Shown one piece after another: positions 5,033 to 13,987 of a stretch of DNA of 16,953 nucleotides. Under the pieces are notes generated by a model, which was not told the origin of the DNA, searched no databases, and saw nothing but the letters and a program-made list of their open reading frames with translations. The stretch's first letter is position 1; every line of letters starts with the position of its first letter. A program made the position numbers and the translations under genes. The stretch spans positions 1-16,953 of the forward strand of contig DATEDC010000034.1 of NCBI GenBank assembly GCA_035286585.1. The letters run 5' to 3'. The stretch comes from DSOS01 sp035286585. Lineage in GTDB: Bacteria > Chloroflexota > Anaerolineae > Anaerolineales > UBA4823.

Positions 5033-7105
5033 TTAAGGGCTGAAATAGAAGCGGTAGGCGGCGGGCTGGCGGGTGAAGCGGGTGGTGCCGGAGACGACCA
5101 GGACCGCCTCCTCGACGCCTGCCCCTAAGTGCAGGGGGATCTCTGCTGCGTTATCTGCGCTCAATTCGATCTGCTCCACCGTGGTGGTAGCGCCTGTGCT
5201 GATCAAGGCCAGGCGAAAGGTTTGCGGGAGCCGGTTCTGTATGCGCACAAAGCCCTGCCCCTGCCAGCCGCCACCGTCCGCCTCGAAGTCGCTGAAATAG
5301 CCAGTTTCGGGGACGGCGATATCGTCGAGCAGGAAGCCCTCCCCATTGACTGCGGCGTCCGTAATGTACTCGAATCTGATCCACACGCTTTGTCCGGCAA
5401 ATTGAGACAGGTCAACTTCTTCCTGGATCCAGGCAGGGCCAGCGGCGCTGAGACCGGTATACGCCCAGCCGTAGTTGGCCCCGGTGGGGTCTTCAGCCGT
5501 GCCGGAAGGCGTGGTAAGCATCTGCCAGCTCTCGCCGTCCTGAGAAGCCAGCAGGTAGAGATAGTCGTAACTGGCTTCGATATCGTACCAGGTCCAGTAA
5601 GTCAGCGCCAGCGGGCCGCTGTGCTCGCTGAAATCGAACTTCCTGGTCAAGGTCATATCCGACTCGTCGCCTCTGTTCGACCAGAAGGCATATGAACCCG
5701 AGTGCGGGTCGGCGGGGAGCACCCCGACCTGGACGGACCCCTCGAAGTTCAAGGTGAAATCCCCGCGGCATTGGATGCTGACATAGTCTGCGCCATACTG
5801 GCGGACATCCCGGGTGAACACCTTCTCGTCGCACGTGCGCAGGGTCTCTGTGGCGAGTGGCTGGGGGGCTCTTGGGTAAAGGCGGTAGGCATAGCGACCA
5901 TCACCGGCCTCTTCGTCCTGCAGGTATGAAGTCAAAATCCAATCCATGAAGACCTCGTCAGCGCCAATGGGGTTGCCGCTGAGCGGGTCGGTGGCGCCCA
6001 TCTCCTGGAGGAGCAGATCGATGCTCTCCAGACCGTTGGCGGGGTTGGCGACCAGGTCCTTGGTGGCCTGTTCTCCAAACCGGTCCAGAAAATAATTCAG
6101 GAACAGAAAAGAAGCTCCGTAGTGCGGCGCGGTTTGGGAGGTGTCGTTGGGCCAGTCGTTCAACTGGATATCGGGATTTTGAGCGTAGGCGTAATCATGC
6201 CTGCCGATGTCATAACCGTTCAGGTACATAGCCAGATCGGAGAAACCCTCATTCATCCAGGAGGTCTCATTGCGGTCTCGATACCAGTGGATCATGTGCT
6301 GAAATTCATGCGCCAGCACGCCAGAGGCGTATTCGTCATTCAATTCCAGCAGGTCGGCGTTGAGCACGAACATCTCGTGGCCGTTCGAGAACTCCTGGAC
6401 CTCCGGCGGGTATACATCCCGGGAAGAAAAGTAGCCTACGACCGAGCGCCCCACACTGCTGACGTACAGGATGTACAGGTGGGCGTCGCCATCCACGCCG
6501 GGTGACCACTCACTCCCGAAGAACTCCCGGTTGGTAGGATAGATCTGGTTTTCGAAGGTCTCCACCAGGCTTGCCAGATCTTCACTATCGTAGTCCAGGC
6601 CTGTCTCGATCCAGAAGTAGGTGTGTGCAGTGATATACGCCAGGTTGGCTTGAACCTGGAAGTTTTCATCCGTGTCAGTGTTGGTGACCCAGAACGCAGC
6701 CTGGTCGCCCTGATTGGGGAGAGAGGCTGGAGGCTCCAGGGTGGGAGGGATGCCCTGCTTGCCTTCCAGGCGGCGGGCCAGGTCGATGGGATCGTTGATC
6801 GGGATTTCAGCCTGCCCGAGCGTCAGCAGGGTTTCCGCGGCGAGGTCGGGCAGGGATGGTTGGATGTCTGGCAGCGGTGTTTCGCTCTTAGCGGCTGTGT
6901 CGGTGGGTGAAAGCTGCGCGCTGGTTGGGGTGGGGCGGACAACGACTGGCGTGCTGCTCGGCGACGGCTCAACGACCAACGAAATGGAGCCTGGTTGCGG
7001 GATGAAGAGCAACGCGGCGCCGAGGACGACGGCAGTACAGATACAGCAAACGATCAGCAAAGCCGCGAGCAGGAAGAACAATAGTGTTTTCGAGGAGCGG
7101 TCCAT
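5033..7105 (-). CDS. Membrane-anchored extracellular metalloprotease, M6 / immune inhibitor A-like
   Basis: This 690-residue protein begins with a hydrophobic N-terminal helix (about 8-35). A Thr/Pro/Ser-rich linker follows (about 45-85), suggesting membrane anchoring with an outside-facing enzyme. The zinc motif HEFQH (266-270) in AHEFQHMIHW and the downstream Glu in NEGFSD (Glu286) form a gluzincin-type active site. The C-terminal half (about 445-605) has the Trp/Tyr-rich beta features of immune-inhibitor-A-type domains, including YWTWYDIE, SQDGESWQ and FLLDDIAV. A further beta region follows to the end. Substrate is unknown. The start follows the stop of the ligase-like gene by three bases, with no strong Shine-Dalgarno, implying coupling. 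It is the last gene of the polysaccharide run, just before the bidirectional terminator. Protease class is confident; exact M6 membership is less so. Confidence 0.82.
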   Translation of the reverse strand: MDRSSKTLLFFLLAALLIVCCICTAVVLGAALLFIPQPGSISLVVEPSPSSTPVVVRPTPTSAQLSPTDTAAKSETPLPDIQPSLPDLAAETLLTLGQAEIPINDPIDLARRLEGKQGIPPTLEPPASLPNQGDQAAFWVTNTDTDENFQVQANLAYITAHTYFWIETGLDYDSEDLASLVETFENQIYPTNREFFGSEWSPGVDGDAHLYILYVSSVGRSVVGYFSSRDVYPPEVQEFSNGHEMFVLNADLLELNDEYASGVLAHEFQHMIHWYRDRNETSWMNEGFSDLAMYLNGYDIGRHDYAYAQNPDIQLNDWPNDTSQTAPHYGASFLFLNYFLDRFGEQATKDLVANPANGLESIDLLLQEMGATDPLSGNPIGADEVFMDWILTSYLQDEEAGDGRYAYRLYPRAPQPLATETLRTCDEKVFTRDVRQYGADYVSIQCRGDFTLNFEGSVQVGVLPADPHSGSYAFWSNRGDESDMTLTRKFDFSEHSGPLALTYWTWYDIEASYDYLYLLASQDGESWQMLTTPSGTAEDPTGANYGWAYTGLSAAGPAWIQEEVDLSQFAGQSVWIRFEYITDAAVNGEGFLLDDIAVPETGYFSDFEADGGGWQGQGFVRIQNRLPQTFRLALISTGATTTVEQIELSADNAAEIPLHLGAGVEEAVLVVSGTTRFTRQPAAYRFYFSP

Positions 7106-7108
7106 GAT

Positions 7109-8608
7109 TCAGCTTGTTTGCATGGGGGCATTGGATTGAGGGTCTTCATCTTCACGCTGGGGCAGCGTCCAGGCAGCCGCAGTGATCAGGCCAAAATTCA
7201 CCCAGATGTTTGGGATGGCGAACGAATCGAAGGAAATCGCCGCCATGCCGAACGCCAGCAAGGCAAGCAGGCCGGCTTTTCCCCAGAAGTCGGGGTTATT
7301 CTCACCAGAGTGGAAAAGCGCCAGCGCGCAGCCCAGGATTGCCACCATGAAGGCGACGAAGGCGGCCGCGCCGATCAGACCGGTCTCTGCCAGGATGCGT
7401 AAATAATAATTCTTCGGTGTGACCAGCCGGTTGCGCCCGATGTCGGGGGTCAGGATGCGCAGGATTTCCGGATTGTTCGCCAGCAGGCGGTCAGGCAGCG
7501 CTTCATCGACATAAAAGGCGAAATTGCCCAGGCCGATGCCCAATAATGGGTGGTCAGCATAGAGATTAAAGGCTGCCTCGGCGTACATAAGCCGCGCCCC
7601 AAAGCCAACGTAGTCAAAATAGTCCAGCAGGCTGGTTTCTTGAACTTCGGACCAATAGCCCCACAAACGTGTGAAGAAGGGGTTTTTAGCGCTGGCTGTA
7701 ATGAGAGCCCCAATCAAAATAGCGATAACCAGGCTCGCTTCAATGAGGCGGCGCAGCCAGAAGAACCGCCCAAAGCGAGGCCTCTGCGAACCTGCCGCGC
7801 GTTGGGGGCGCAGGAATAAAACGCTGATCATGACCAGCCCGATCAGATTTACCAACCCGGCGCGCGAAAATGTGAGCACCAGGATGACCACCGCCCAGAC
7901 CAGGAGCAGCCATTCTACCGTCAACCAGCGCCGGCGCCAGCGGAAAGCGCTGTAACCGCTCAACGCCGAGGCAAGCAGCCAAGGCAGCAACAGGACGCTG
8001 ATCTGCTCGGCGAACCAGTTGGGTTCGTAGGTCATCCCGGATATCCTGTTGGTGAACAATGTGCGCGTCGAAATGTAGGCTTGCAGACTTTTCAACAACT
8101 GGTAGTATTGAGCATCGAAATTGATCACATAAACAGCCTGCAGGGAACCCCACATCAAAGCCAGGATAAAGCCGAGATAGAGCCAGCGCAGCGAGAGGCG
8201 CAGGTCCGGGATGGAACGGGGGAAAAGGGACACCGTGTAGTATATGGCGCAGCCAATCCCCAGCGTGATCAGTGCGCGCAGCGTGCGCGCCGCCACGCTG
8301 ACCCCCAGCGCAGGTTCAATGCCCTGCAGGGTGGATAGAAGCGAACTGGCCAGGGCGATCAAGGTGAATGGAATCAGGGTGAGCAGCGTCTTGGGGACCG
8401 GTTTCGAAAAAAAGCGCGGCAGGGTGAATAAAACCAGCAGGAGCAGCAGCGGATAGAGGGAGAGGGGACGCACCAGGGCCAGCCCGCCAATTTCTTTAGG
8501 GAAGTAGGGGAAGCTTGTCACTGGCAAGCATACCAGGAACAGCCTCCAGCAGGCTTTGCGGGTGACGTTGAGCAGCGGAGACGAGCTCAAACTGAATGAG
8601 CGGAGCAT
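7109..8608 (-). CDS. O-antigen ligase / polymerase family membrane protein (Wzy_C-like)
   Basis: This 499-residue protein has roughly ten or more hydrophobic helices and a long outer loop in its C-terminal half (about 305-400). Family features are FSRAGL (247-252, with the conserved Arg) and HPLLGIGLGNF (353-363), followed by KNYYLRILAETGLIG (399-413). In WaaL/Wzy_C proteins the last segment usually starts with a His; here it is Lys399. Members join undecaprenyl-linked glycans to an acceptor or polymerise repeat units at the outer face of the membrane. The ATG at 8608 overlaps the stop of the preceding gene as TGATG and is preferred to a TTG at 8644. The metalloprotease gene follows after three bases. 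Ligase versus polymerase cannot be decided from sequence. Confidence 0.83.
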   Translation of the reverse strand: MLRSFSLSSSPLLNVTRKACWRLFLVCLPVTSFPYFPKEIGGLALVRPLSLYPLLLLLVLFTLPRFFSKPVPKTLLTLIPFTLIALASSLLSTLQGIEPALGVSVAARTLRALITLGIGCAIYYTVSLFPRSIPDLRLSLRWLYLGFILALMWGSLQAVYVINFDAQYYQLLKSLQAYISTRTLFTNRISGMTYEPNWFAEQISVLLLPWLLASALSGYSAFRWRRRWLTVEWLLLVWAVVILVLTFSRAGLVNLIGLVMISVLFLRPQRAAGSQRPRFGRFFWLRRLIEASLVIAILIGALITASAKNPFFTRLWGYWSEVQETSLLDYFDYVGFGARLMYAEAAFNLYADHPLLGIGLGNFAFYVDEALPDRLLANNPEILRILTPDIGRNRLVTPKNYYLRILAETGLIGAAAFVAFMVAILGCALALFHSGENNPDFWGKAGLLALLAFGMAAISFDSFAIPNIWVNFGLITAAAWTLPQREDEDPQSNAPMQTS

Positions 8609-9621
8609 CACGAAACGGCCTTTTTGAGCGGTCGTGCCAGCCAAAAGAGAGCGTAAGCCAGCACGGCCAGCGAACCTCCGACCGGCGCCACCTGGCTGTT
8701 ACGGCGCACGGGCTGCGCCGGGAGGGTGTCTTCGAACGGCTTCACGACCAGATTGGCGGTCAGGCCGTTCGAGGTGCGGACAGTTGTTTGCAGGCTTGCC
8801 TGTAATCGCTCTAATTGTAAGCCAAGTCCGCCAGACTGCTCTTGTAAAGCTGCGATCCGGCTGTCTGCGGCGGCGATGAGCTGTTCCACCCAGGGCGCAT
8901 AGGCCTGCGCCGGTGAGTCTGGAGGGGGGAATTGATCCACCAGAGCCAGCTCGATGGGGCTGAAACCCAACAGGCTGGCTGCCAGGGATTGCAGGCGCCA
9001 GCGCTCCAGCGAACCCAGGGGCGAGGCGCTGCCGGCGAGGGTTAAATCTCGCTGCCAGGCTTTCAAGCCTGCTCTGATTTGCTCGAGTTGAAGCCTGCGC
9101 AGGTTGGTAGCTACCACGCTGGCCGAAGCCGCCTTGATCTGGGCTTCTAATTCGATCAGCCTGTATGCTTCTGAGATTGACTGGTTTGCCTGCTCGAGGA
9201 AGACCGCGCTCCATGCCCGGCCAAGCTGGAAGGCGTGCGCCTCGTCTGCCCATTCCGCCACCAGGCGCCACCTGCCAGCGTTGCGCCAATAGGTGCCCAG
9301 GCTGGCCCGCAGTTGATCGATATTCACGGCTGACCAGTACCCATCCTGATCACGCAGGCGGTCGAGAGTTTCATGAAGCAAGTCATCCGAGACAGCCATG
9401 ACCTCCAACTGGCTCAAATACCAGTTCTTATAATCGTCCGGATTGCGGATGACGAGGTCGGTGTTGAAGCCGACGTAGAAGCTCGTTTCCGCACGGTATG
9501 GGGAGGGCAGGACCAGCCCAACACCCCAACCCACCAGGCTGCCGACCAGGAAGAGGGTAAAAATGACCTGCCAGCGGTGGGAGAGCTCTAGAATTTCTGC
9601 GCGTGGATTCCAGTGACCCAT
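8608..9621 (-). CDS. Wzz-like polysaccharide co-polymerase / chain-length determinant candidate
   Basis: This 337-residue protein has a Wzz-type layout. An N-terminal helix (about 18-38) leads into PSPYRAETSFYVG (39-51). A long, mainly helical outer domain with coiled-coil-like stretches follows (about 150-200 and 250-285). A second helix (about 312-328) ends in a short basic tail. A Pro-containing segment (PAQPVRRNSQVAP, 301-313) precedes the second helix, as in chain-length regulators. There is no tyrosine-kinase domain. Sequence similarity to classical Wzz is weak, so the call rests on topology and on the neighbouring ligase/polymerase-like gene, whose ATG overlaps this stop by one base. 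The start ATG has only a short AGG-type Shine-Dalgarno. A 104-base gap precedes it, so an internal promoter is possible, though none stands out. Confidence 0.65.
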   Translation of the reverse strand: MGHWNPRAEILELSHRWQVIFTLFLVGSLVGWGVGLVLPSPYRAETSFYVGFNTDLVIRNPDDYKNWYLSQLEVMAVSDDLLHETLDRLRDQDGYWSAVNIDQLRASLGTYWRNAGRWRLVAEWADEAHAFQLGRAWSAVFLEQANQSISEAYRLIELEAQIKAASASVVATNLRRLQLEQIRAGLKAWQRDLTLAGSASPLGSLERWRLQSLAASLLGFSPIELALVDQFPPPDSPAQAYAPWVEQLIAAADSRIAALQEQSGGLGLQLERLQASLQTTVRTSNGLTANLVVKPFEDTLPAQPVRRNSQVAPVGGSLAVLAYALFWLARPLKKAVS

Positions 9622-9725
9622 TATTTCTGCCTGTAAGTAATCCGCTTTCTATTCGAGACCCGGGTGAGGTTTCATGCGCCGCGCGTTGCCGCGCCCGGCT
9701 GATTGCGGAGAGACGCAAGCGCTGG

Positions 9726-10853
9726 TCACGCTATTCCGCCCAGGAGGCGATAGACTTCAACTGTGGCGGAATCAATCACCCGATTGTCGAATTTTTTCAA
9801 GACACGCTCACGCCCGGCTGCGCCCATCTTGCTGCGCAGGTCTGGGTCCTTGACCAGCTTCAAGAGAGCTTCCGCGAGCGCGGCGGGATCGTGGGGTGGG
9901 ACGAGGTACCCATTTATACCCTCTGCTACCACGGTGCGGCAACCCGGAATATCGCTGGCGACCAGGGGCTTGCCGCAAGCTGCGCCTTCTATCAAGGCCG
10001 TTGGAACGCCCTCATTATAGAACGTGGGCAGGGCGACGATATGGCACTTGGCGTACACATTTTCCATCCTCTCCTGCCAGCCCCACCACTCGATCACGCC
10101 TTCATCGTTCCAGCGATTCAAGGTTTCATAATCCAAAGTTGCCGGGTTTCCTGGATCGATATCGCCTGCCAGGACAATCCGGGCAGATGTCTCCTGGCGG
10201 ATAACGCGGGCTGCTTCTACCAGGGTGCCCACGCCCTTATCCCAGATCATGCGCGCCGGCAATAAGATTACCGCGGGTCCTTCGGGTTCCGGTTTGGGGA
10301 AGAAACGCAGGGGATCTACCCCCACCCCCTCGATCAGCCAGGTTTGTTGAGCGCGGATGATGTTTTGCGCGAGGAAATATTGGCGATCGGCGTCGTTCTC
10401 GAAGATAACGCCGCAATTCTGGCTTTGAAGGGCCAGTTGATACAGCTTTTTTACCACGGCGCTTAGCGCCCGGGCTTTGAAATCTGCCCTGGAAAATACA
10501 TACCCGCGCCCTGTGATCGAATTCACCACTACTGGCGCGCCGAGCTTTTTGGCAGCCAGTGAACCGTACAGGACGGGTTTGATGGTGTGATGATGGACGA
10601 TATCCGCTTTTACCCGCTGGTATATTTTATAAATTCTGTACAGCGCCGCAGCCTCTGACCAGGGGGCAATGGACTTCCGCCCGATATTCCACTCCTCCCA
10701 TTGAAAACCCGCTGCCTGCACCCTGGGTGCAAATCGGCCGGCTGGAGAAACCAGGACAACCTCCATCCCCAGTTGGCGCAGATGCTGCGCCAGAGAGAGA
10801 CGAAAATTGTATAAATACCAGTCAGTGTTCGCCGCCAGGATAATTTTTTTCAT
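9726..10853 (-). CDS. GT4 glycosyltransferase, PglA-like
   Basis: This is a retaining, GT-B fold glycosyltransferase of 375 residues. It begins MKKIILAANTDWYLYNFRL, a start typical of PglA/WbnE-type transferases that add HexNAc to undecaprenyl-linked sugars. Visible motifs are VHHHTIKP (86-93), NSITGRGYVF (111-120), the donor-site Arg and Lys in LPARMIWDKG (Arg201, Lys206), and the E-x7-E pair in NEGVPTALIE (Glu281, Glu289). The frame is open to 10937, but that would overlap the preceding gene by 46 bases and add an unconserved 28-residue Pro/Ala-rich extension, so the ATG at 10853 is chosen. No clear Shine-Dalgarno is seen. The protein probably acts at the inner face of the membrane. Donor and acceptor sugars are unknown. 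Confidence 0.85.
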   Translation of the reverse strand: MKKIILAANTDWYLYNFRLSLAQHLRQLGMEVVLVSPAGRFAPRVQAAGFQWEEWNIGRKSIAPWSEAAALYRIYKIYQRVKADIVHHHTIKPVLYGSLAAKKLGAPVVVNSITGRGYVFSRADFKARALSAVVKKLYQLALQSQNCGVIFENDADRQYFLAQNIIRAQQTWLIEGVGVDPLRFFPKPEPEGPAVILLPARMIWDKGVGTLVEAARVIRQETSARIVLAGDIDPGNPATLDYETLNRWNDEGVIEWWGWQERMENVYAKCHIVALPTFYNEGVPTALIEGAACGKPLVASDIPGCRTVVAEGINGYLVPPHDPAALAEALLKLVKDPDLRSKMGAAGRERVLKKFDNRVIDSATVEVYRLLGGIA

Positions 10854-10891
10854 GCGCGCACTTGGTAAATCTTTGGGGTAGAGCGCAGTTC

Positions 10892-12022
10892 CTATTGGTG
10901 GAAATTTGCGTACAGGCGCAGCAGCCGGTTCCGGCAAATTTCCCAGCTAAAACGGCTATCGTAAGCCTGGCGAGCGTTTCGGCCCAACCTGCTGCGTAGA
11001 TCAGGATCAGTCTCTAAGAACTCAAGCGCTTTTCCCAGCTCCTCGATATCCCCATAATTTACTATCATGCCGCATTCCAGGCTGCTGGTGAGCTGGTCTA
11101 TGCTGGTATTTTTTGCGACGATGATGGGCTTTCCCAACATCATAGCTTCGTAGACTTTATTGGGGCTGGCATAGCGGTGGTTTGGTATGCGGGGATCATA
11201 GGTGGCTATCAGTACATCTGCCTCAGAGCTGAGCCTGATGGCCTGCTCGTAGGGAATGCGCCCGTGGCAATGAACGTTAGGAAGCTGGCTGGCGAGGGAG
11301 TAGATGCGCGCTTCGTCGCCCCCGAATCCAGCCAGCTGCAGCTCCCATTCCGGGTGGGCCCGCATCACTTCGAGCAGCTCCGGCAGCCCGCGTTCAACCT
11401 GCAGCAGCCCGACGTATGCGACCTTGAGGCGGTGGTTGACAGAGGCTGGCTTCACCTCCACCGGGTTCAGCCGGGCCTCTTCCGGGCTGTTGTAGATCAC
11501 TTCGAGCTGCTTGGGATAGGAGCCGCTGATTTGCTCTTTTCTGTAATCGTCAGCCAGGATTACCGCGTCCACCAGGCTAATGGTCCTGAGATCTACCCAC
11601 CTGATGAGGCGTTTGACGGTATCCGGCGTCGCCCGCAGATGGTCGGCGTAGAAATCAAAAATATCGTAGACCACCCACTTGCCTAAGGCTTTTTTGCATA
11701 TCAGGGCTGGCAGAACGGTGTCAAAGTCGCAGGCGTGGATCAGGTCGTATTCTTTGCGATGAGCCAGCAGCCATTTGAGCTGCCCGATCTGCCAGCGCAG
11801 CAATTGGGGGAAATTCATCACCCCGCGGGCGTAGGCCGCGCGGATAGGGAGACGATCAATCCGGTAGCCATCCGCCTGAACCGCAGTGGGCAATTTCCCC
11901 GTTCGATCCCAGGCCAGGACGCGCACGGGATAGCCAGCCGAAGCCAGCGTGCGGGCGACTTTTTCAACCCGTGGGTCCGGATCGATGGGATTAGAGCGGC
12001 AGATTAATACCGAGAGGGGCAT
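10892..12022 (-). CDS. GT4-type glycosyltransferase
   Basis: This 376-residue GT-B glycosyltransferase has an N-terminal acceptor domain with DPRVEKVARTLASAGYPVRV (16-35) and YDLIHACDFDT (92-102). The linker VIYNSPEE (175-182) leads into the donor domain, where VAYVGLLQVERGLPELL (201-217) and SPNKVYEAMMLGKPII (286-301) are diagnostic. The Glu in KVYEAM is the family donor-binding residue. It starts eight bases after the wecB stop and ends 38 bases before the next GT4 start, so it sits firmly within the operon. It presumably adds one sugar of the lipid-linked repeat or polymer on the cytoplasmic side. The specific linkage cannot be read from the sequence. Confidence 0.88.
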   Translation of the reverse strand: MPLSVLICRSNPIDPDPRVEKVARTLASAGYPVRVLAWDRTGKLPTAVQADGYRIDRLPIRAAYARGVMNFPQLLRWQIGQLKWLLAHRKEYDLIHACDFDTVLPALICKKALGKWVVYDIFDFYADHLRATPDTVKRLIRWVDLRTISLVDAVILADDYRKEQISGSYPKQLEVIYNSPEEARLNPVEVKPASVNHRLKVAYVGLLQVERGLPELLEVMRAHPEWELQLAGFGGDEARIYSLASQLPNVHCHGRIPYEQAIRLSSEADVLIATYDPRIPNHRYASPNKVYEAMMLGKPIIVAKNTSIDQLTSSLECGMIVNYGDIEELGKALEFLETDPDLRSRLGRNARQAYDSRFSWEICRNRLLRLYANFHQ

Positions 12023-12030
12023 GCCAGAGC

Positions 12031-13182
12031 TCAGCGGTGTCGCAAGAGAGCCGCAACGATCCGCTCCGAGGCATGCCCATCGCCAAAGGGGTTTACTGCC
12101 TTTGCCATACGCTGGTGCGCTTCCGGATCATCCAGCAGCCGGCGGGTTTCGGCGACGATACGGTCGGGGTTTGTGCCGACGAGCCGCAGAGTGCCCGCAT
12201 CTATGCCTTCTGGTCGCTCGGTTACTTCTCTCAACACCAGGACCGGCACGCCCAGGCTGGGGGCTTCTTCCTGCAAGCCTCCGGAATCGGTGAGCACCAG
12301 ATAGGCTCGTTTTAACACGTTGACCAGGGGCAGATACGCCAGCGGCGGGAGCAGGCTAATGTTGGGGACTTCGCTCAGCAGCCTGTGAACGGTCTCGTGT
12401 ACGTGAGGATTCAGGTGCACCAGGTAGACGATCTGGACCTCATTTCGATAGATTTCGGCGAGCCTTTTCAGGGCAGCGCAAATATTTTCCAATGGCGCTC
12501 CGAAATTTTCCCGCCGGTGTGCCGTGACCAGGATCAGCCGGGGGCGAATATCTCTGGCAAGGGCTGTTTCATCTTGAGGCAGATGAAGTTGCAGCAGCAG
12601 CGCTCGAATTTCAGGCGATATAGGCTTGCTAACGATAGTCAGCAGCGCATCGATGACTGTGTTCCCCGTGACGATAATTTTTTCAGGAGGGATGTTTTCC
12701 TTCTTGAGATTAGCGGCAGAGCGCTCGGTGGGGGCGAAGTGCAGGTCGGCAACTACCCCGGCGATCATGCGGTTGATCTCCTCAGGAAATGGCTGCCATT
12801 TATCTCCCGTGCGCAGCCCGGCTTCAACGTGCCCGAATTTGAGGCGGTTGTAGTACGCTAGTAAGGCGGTTGCGGCGACGGTGGTGGTATCCCCTTCAGC
12901 TAAAACCCAGTTCGGCTGGATATCCTTCAGGACCGGATCGAGATGGGTGAAAATGGAAGCGGTCAGATCGGCTAAGGATTGGTCGTCTCGCATCAGGTTC
13001 AAATCGATATCCGGTTGGATGGCGAAAATGCTCAATACCTGATCCAGCATCTCGCGATGCTGGGCTGTGACGCAGACGAGCGACTCAACCCCCGGCGTTA
13101 ACGATAATTGATGCACGACCGGGGCCATTTTGATCGCCTCAGGTCGCGTCCCAAATATGGATAGCACTCGCAGAGCGGTCAT
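12031..13182 (-). CDS. wecB: UDP-N-acetylglucosamine 2-epimerase (non-hydrolysing)
   Basis: WecB interconverts UDP-GlcNAc and UDP-ManNAc in the cytoplasm, supplying ManNAc (or ManNAcA after oxidation) for surface polymers or linkage units. The 383-residue length is normal. Motifs are FGTRPEAIKMAP (10-21), EGDTTT (96-101), HVEAGLRTGDKWQPFPEEINR (in 118-138), AHRRENFG (221-228), TDSGGLQEEAPSLGVPVLVL (298-317), TERPEGI (321-327) and the closing FGDGHAS (366-372). HRREN and the SGG/EE segment mark the non-hydrolysing bacterial form rather than the sialic-acid-type hydrolysing form. The Shine-Dalgarno is weak (AAGG about 14 bases upstream). It lies 28 bases after the ABC ATPase gene and eight bases before a GT4 gene. 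Confidence 0.95.
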   Translation of the reverse strand: MTALRVLSIFGTRPEAIKMAPVVHQLSLTPGVESLVCVTAQHREMLDQVLSIFAIQPDIDLNLMRDDQSLADLTASIFTHLDPVLKDIQPNWVLAEGDTTTVAATALLAYYNRLKFGHVEAGLRTGDKWQPFPEEINRMIAGVVADLHFAPTERSAANLKKENIPPEKIIVTGNTVIDALLTIVSKPISPEIRALLLQLHLPQDETALARDIRPRLILVTAHRRENFGAPLENICAALKRLAEIYRNEVQIVYLVHLNPHVHETVHRLLSEVPNISLLPPLAYLPLVNVLKRAYLVLTDSGGLQEEAPSLGVPVLVLREVTERPEGIDAGTLRLVGTNPDRIVAETRRLLDDPEAHQRMAKAVNPFGDGHASERIVAALLRHR

Positions 13183-13210
13183 TTTATTGGCTGACCCTTA
13201 AAACCCGGCG

Positions 13211-13987
13211 CTAACCGGTGTATTGAGCCACCACCTCGCGCACATTTCCAATAGACTTTATTTGGCCGTGATCTATCCATAAGGCGTGGTCGCAGAACGA
13301 CTCAATTGTGTTCATATTGTGAGAAACGATAATAATTGTGGTACCCATCGCCCGGAAGGAATTCATTCTTGCCAGACATTTTTCTTGAAAGTGGCTGTCT
13401 CCCACCGAAAGCACTTCATCTACCAGCAGGATATCGGGCCGTAAGGCTGAAGCTACAGAGAATCCCAGGCGGGCGATCATGCCGGTTGAATAAGTGCGCA
13501 GAGGGGCATCGATAAAATCCTCAATTTCAGCGAATTCAATGATCTCGGGCATTAACCGCTCGGTTTCTTTTTGCGAGCGCCCTAACAGTGTGCTGTTCAT
13601 GAAAACGTTCTCGCGACCGGTAAGCTCATGGTGAAACCCGGCGCCCAGCTCCAGCAGTGGGGCGACCTTGCCGCGGGTGACTACCCTGCCCATGGTGGGC
13701 ATGAGCACCCGCGCGATCACTTTCAACATGGTGCTTTTCCCGGAGCCGTTACGCCCAATAATTCCGAACGCCTCACCAGAACGCACCTGGAAAGAGACAT
13801 CTCGCACCGCCCAAAAGTCCTCGTACTGCAGCCGCCTTTGCAGCAAGCGAATGGCATATTCTTTAATTCCGGAGAATCGCTCCCGAGGCACGCGGTAGAG
13901 CACGGATACCCCCTGCATGTAAACATCGTACTTTTCGTTTAGTATTGCCTGCACGTCATATCGTTCAGGTGCGGTATGCATATTCAT
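13211..13987 (-). CDS. Polysaccharide ABC exporter ATP-binding protein (Wzt/KpsT/TagH-like, short form)
   Basis: This 258-residue ATPase powers export of a finished glycan together with the permease encoded just upstream. Walker A is GRNGSGKST (78-86). The polysaccharide-exporter segment ELGAGFHHELTGRENVFMN spans 113-131. The ABC signature is YSTGM (166-170), Walker B ends in LLVDE (187-191), and the switch His is in VSHN (His223). The protein stops about 35 residues after the switch His, so it lacks the C-terminal carbohydrate-binding domain of long Wzt proteins. It is therefore closer to the KpsT/TagH type, in which glycan recognition lies elsewhere. The ATG overlaps the permease gene by 23 bases; a second ATG at 13981 is possible. 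The overlap implies coupled translation of the two subunits. Confidence 0.92.
   Translation of the reverse strand: MNMHTAPERYDVQAILNEKYDVYMQGVSVLYRVPRERFSGIKEYAIRLLQRRLQYEDFWAVRDVSFQVRSGEAFGIIGRNGSGKSTMLKVIARVLMPTMGRVVTRGKVAPLLELGAGFHHELTGRENVFMNSTLLGRSQKETERLMPEIIEFAEIEDFIDAPLRTYSTGMIARLGFSVASALRPDILLVDEVLSVGDSHFQEKCLARMNSFRAMGTTIIIVSHNMNTIESFCDHALWIDHGQIKSIGNVREVVAQYTG

Noticed and set aside
9622..9725. GC-rich gap with a direct repeat GCCGCGC (9678-9684 and 9688-9694), checked for a terminator or promoter
   Set aside because: The repeat is direct, not inverted, there is no T-run, and no convincing -35/-10 pair was found on the minus strand.
9726..10937. Longer version of the PglA-like glycosyltransferase starting at 10937
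   Set aside because: The extra 28 residues are Pro/Ala-rich, overlap the preceding gene, and come before a start that matches the family N-terminus.
13183..13210. CCGG-based hairpin followed by TTTT between the ABC ATPase gene and wecB
   Set aside because: The stem is only about four base pairs, too weak for a terminator in a tightly packed operon.
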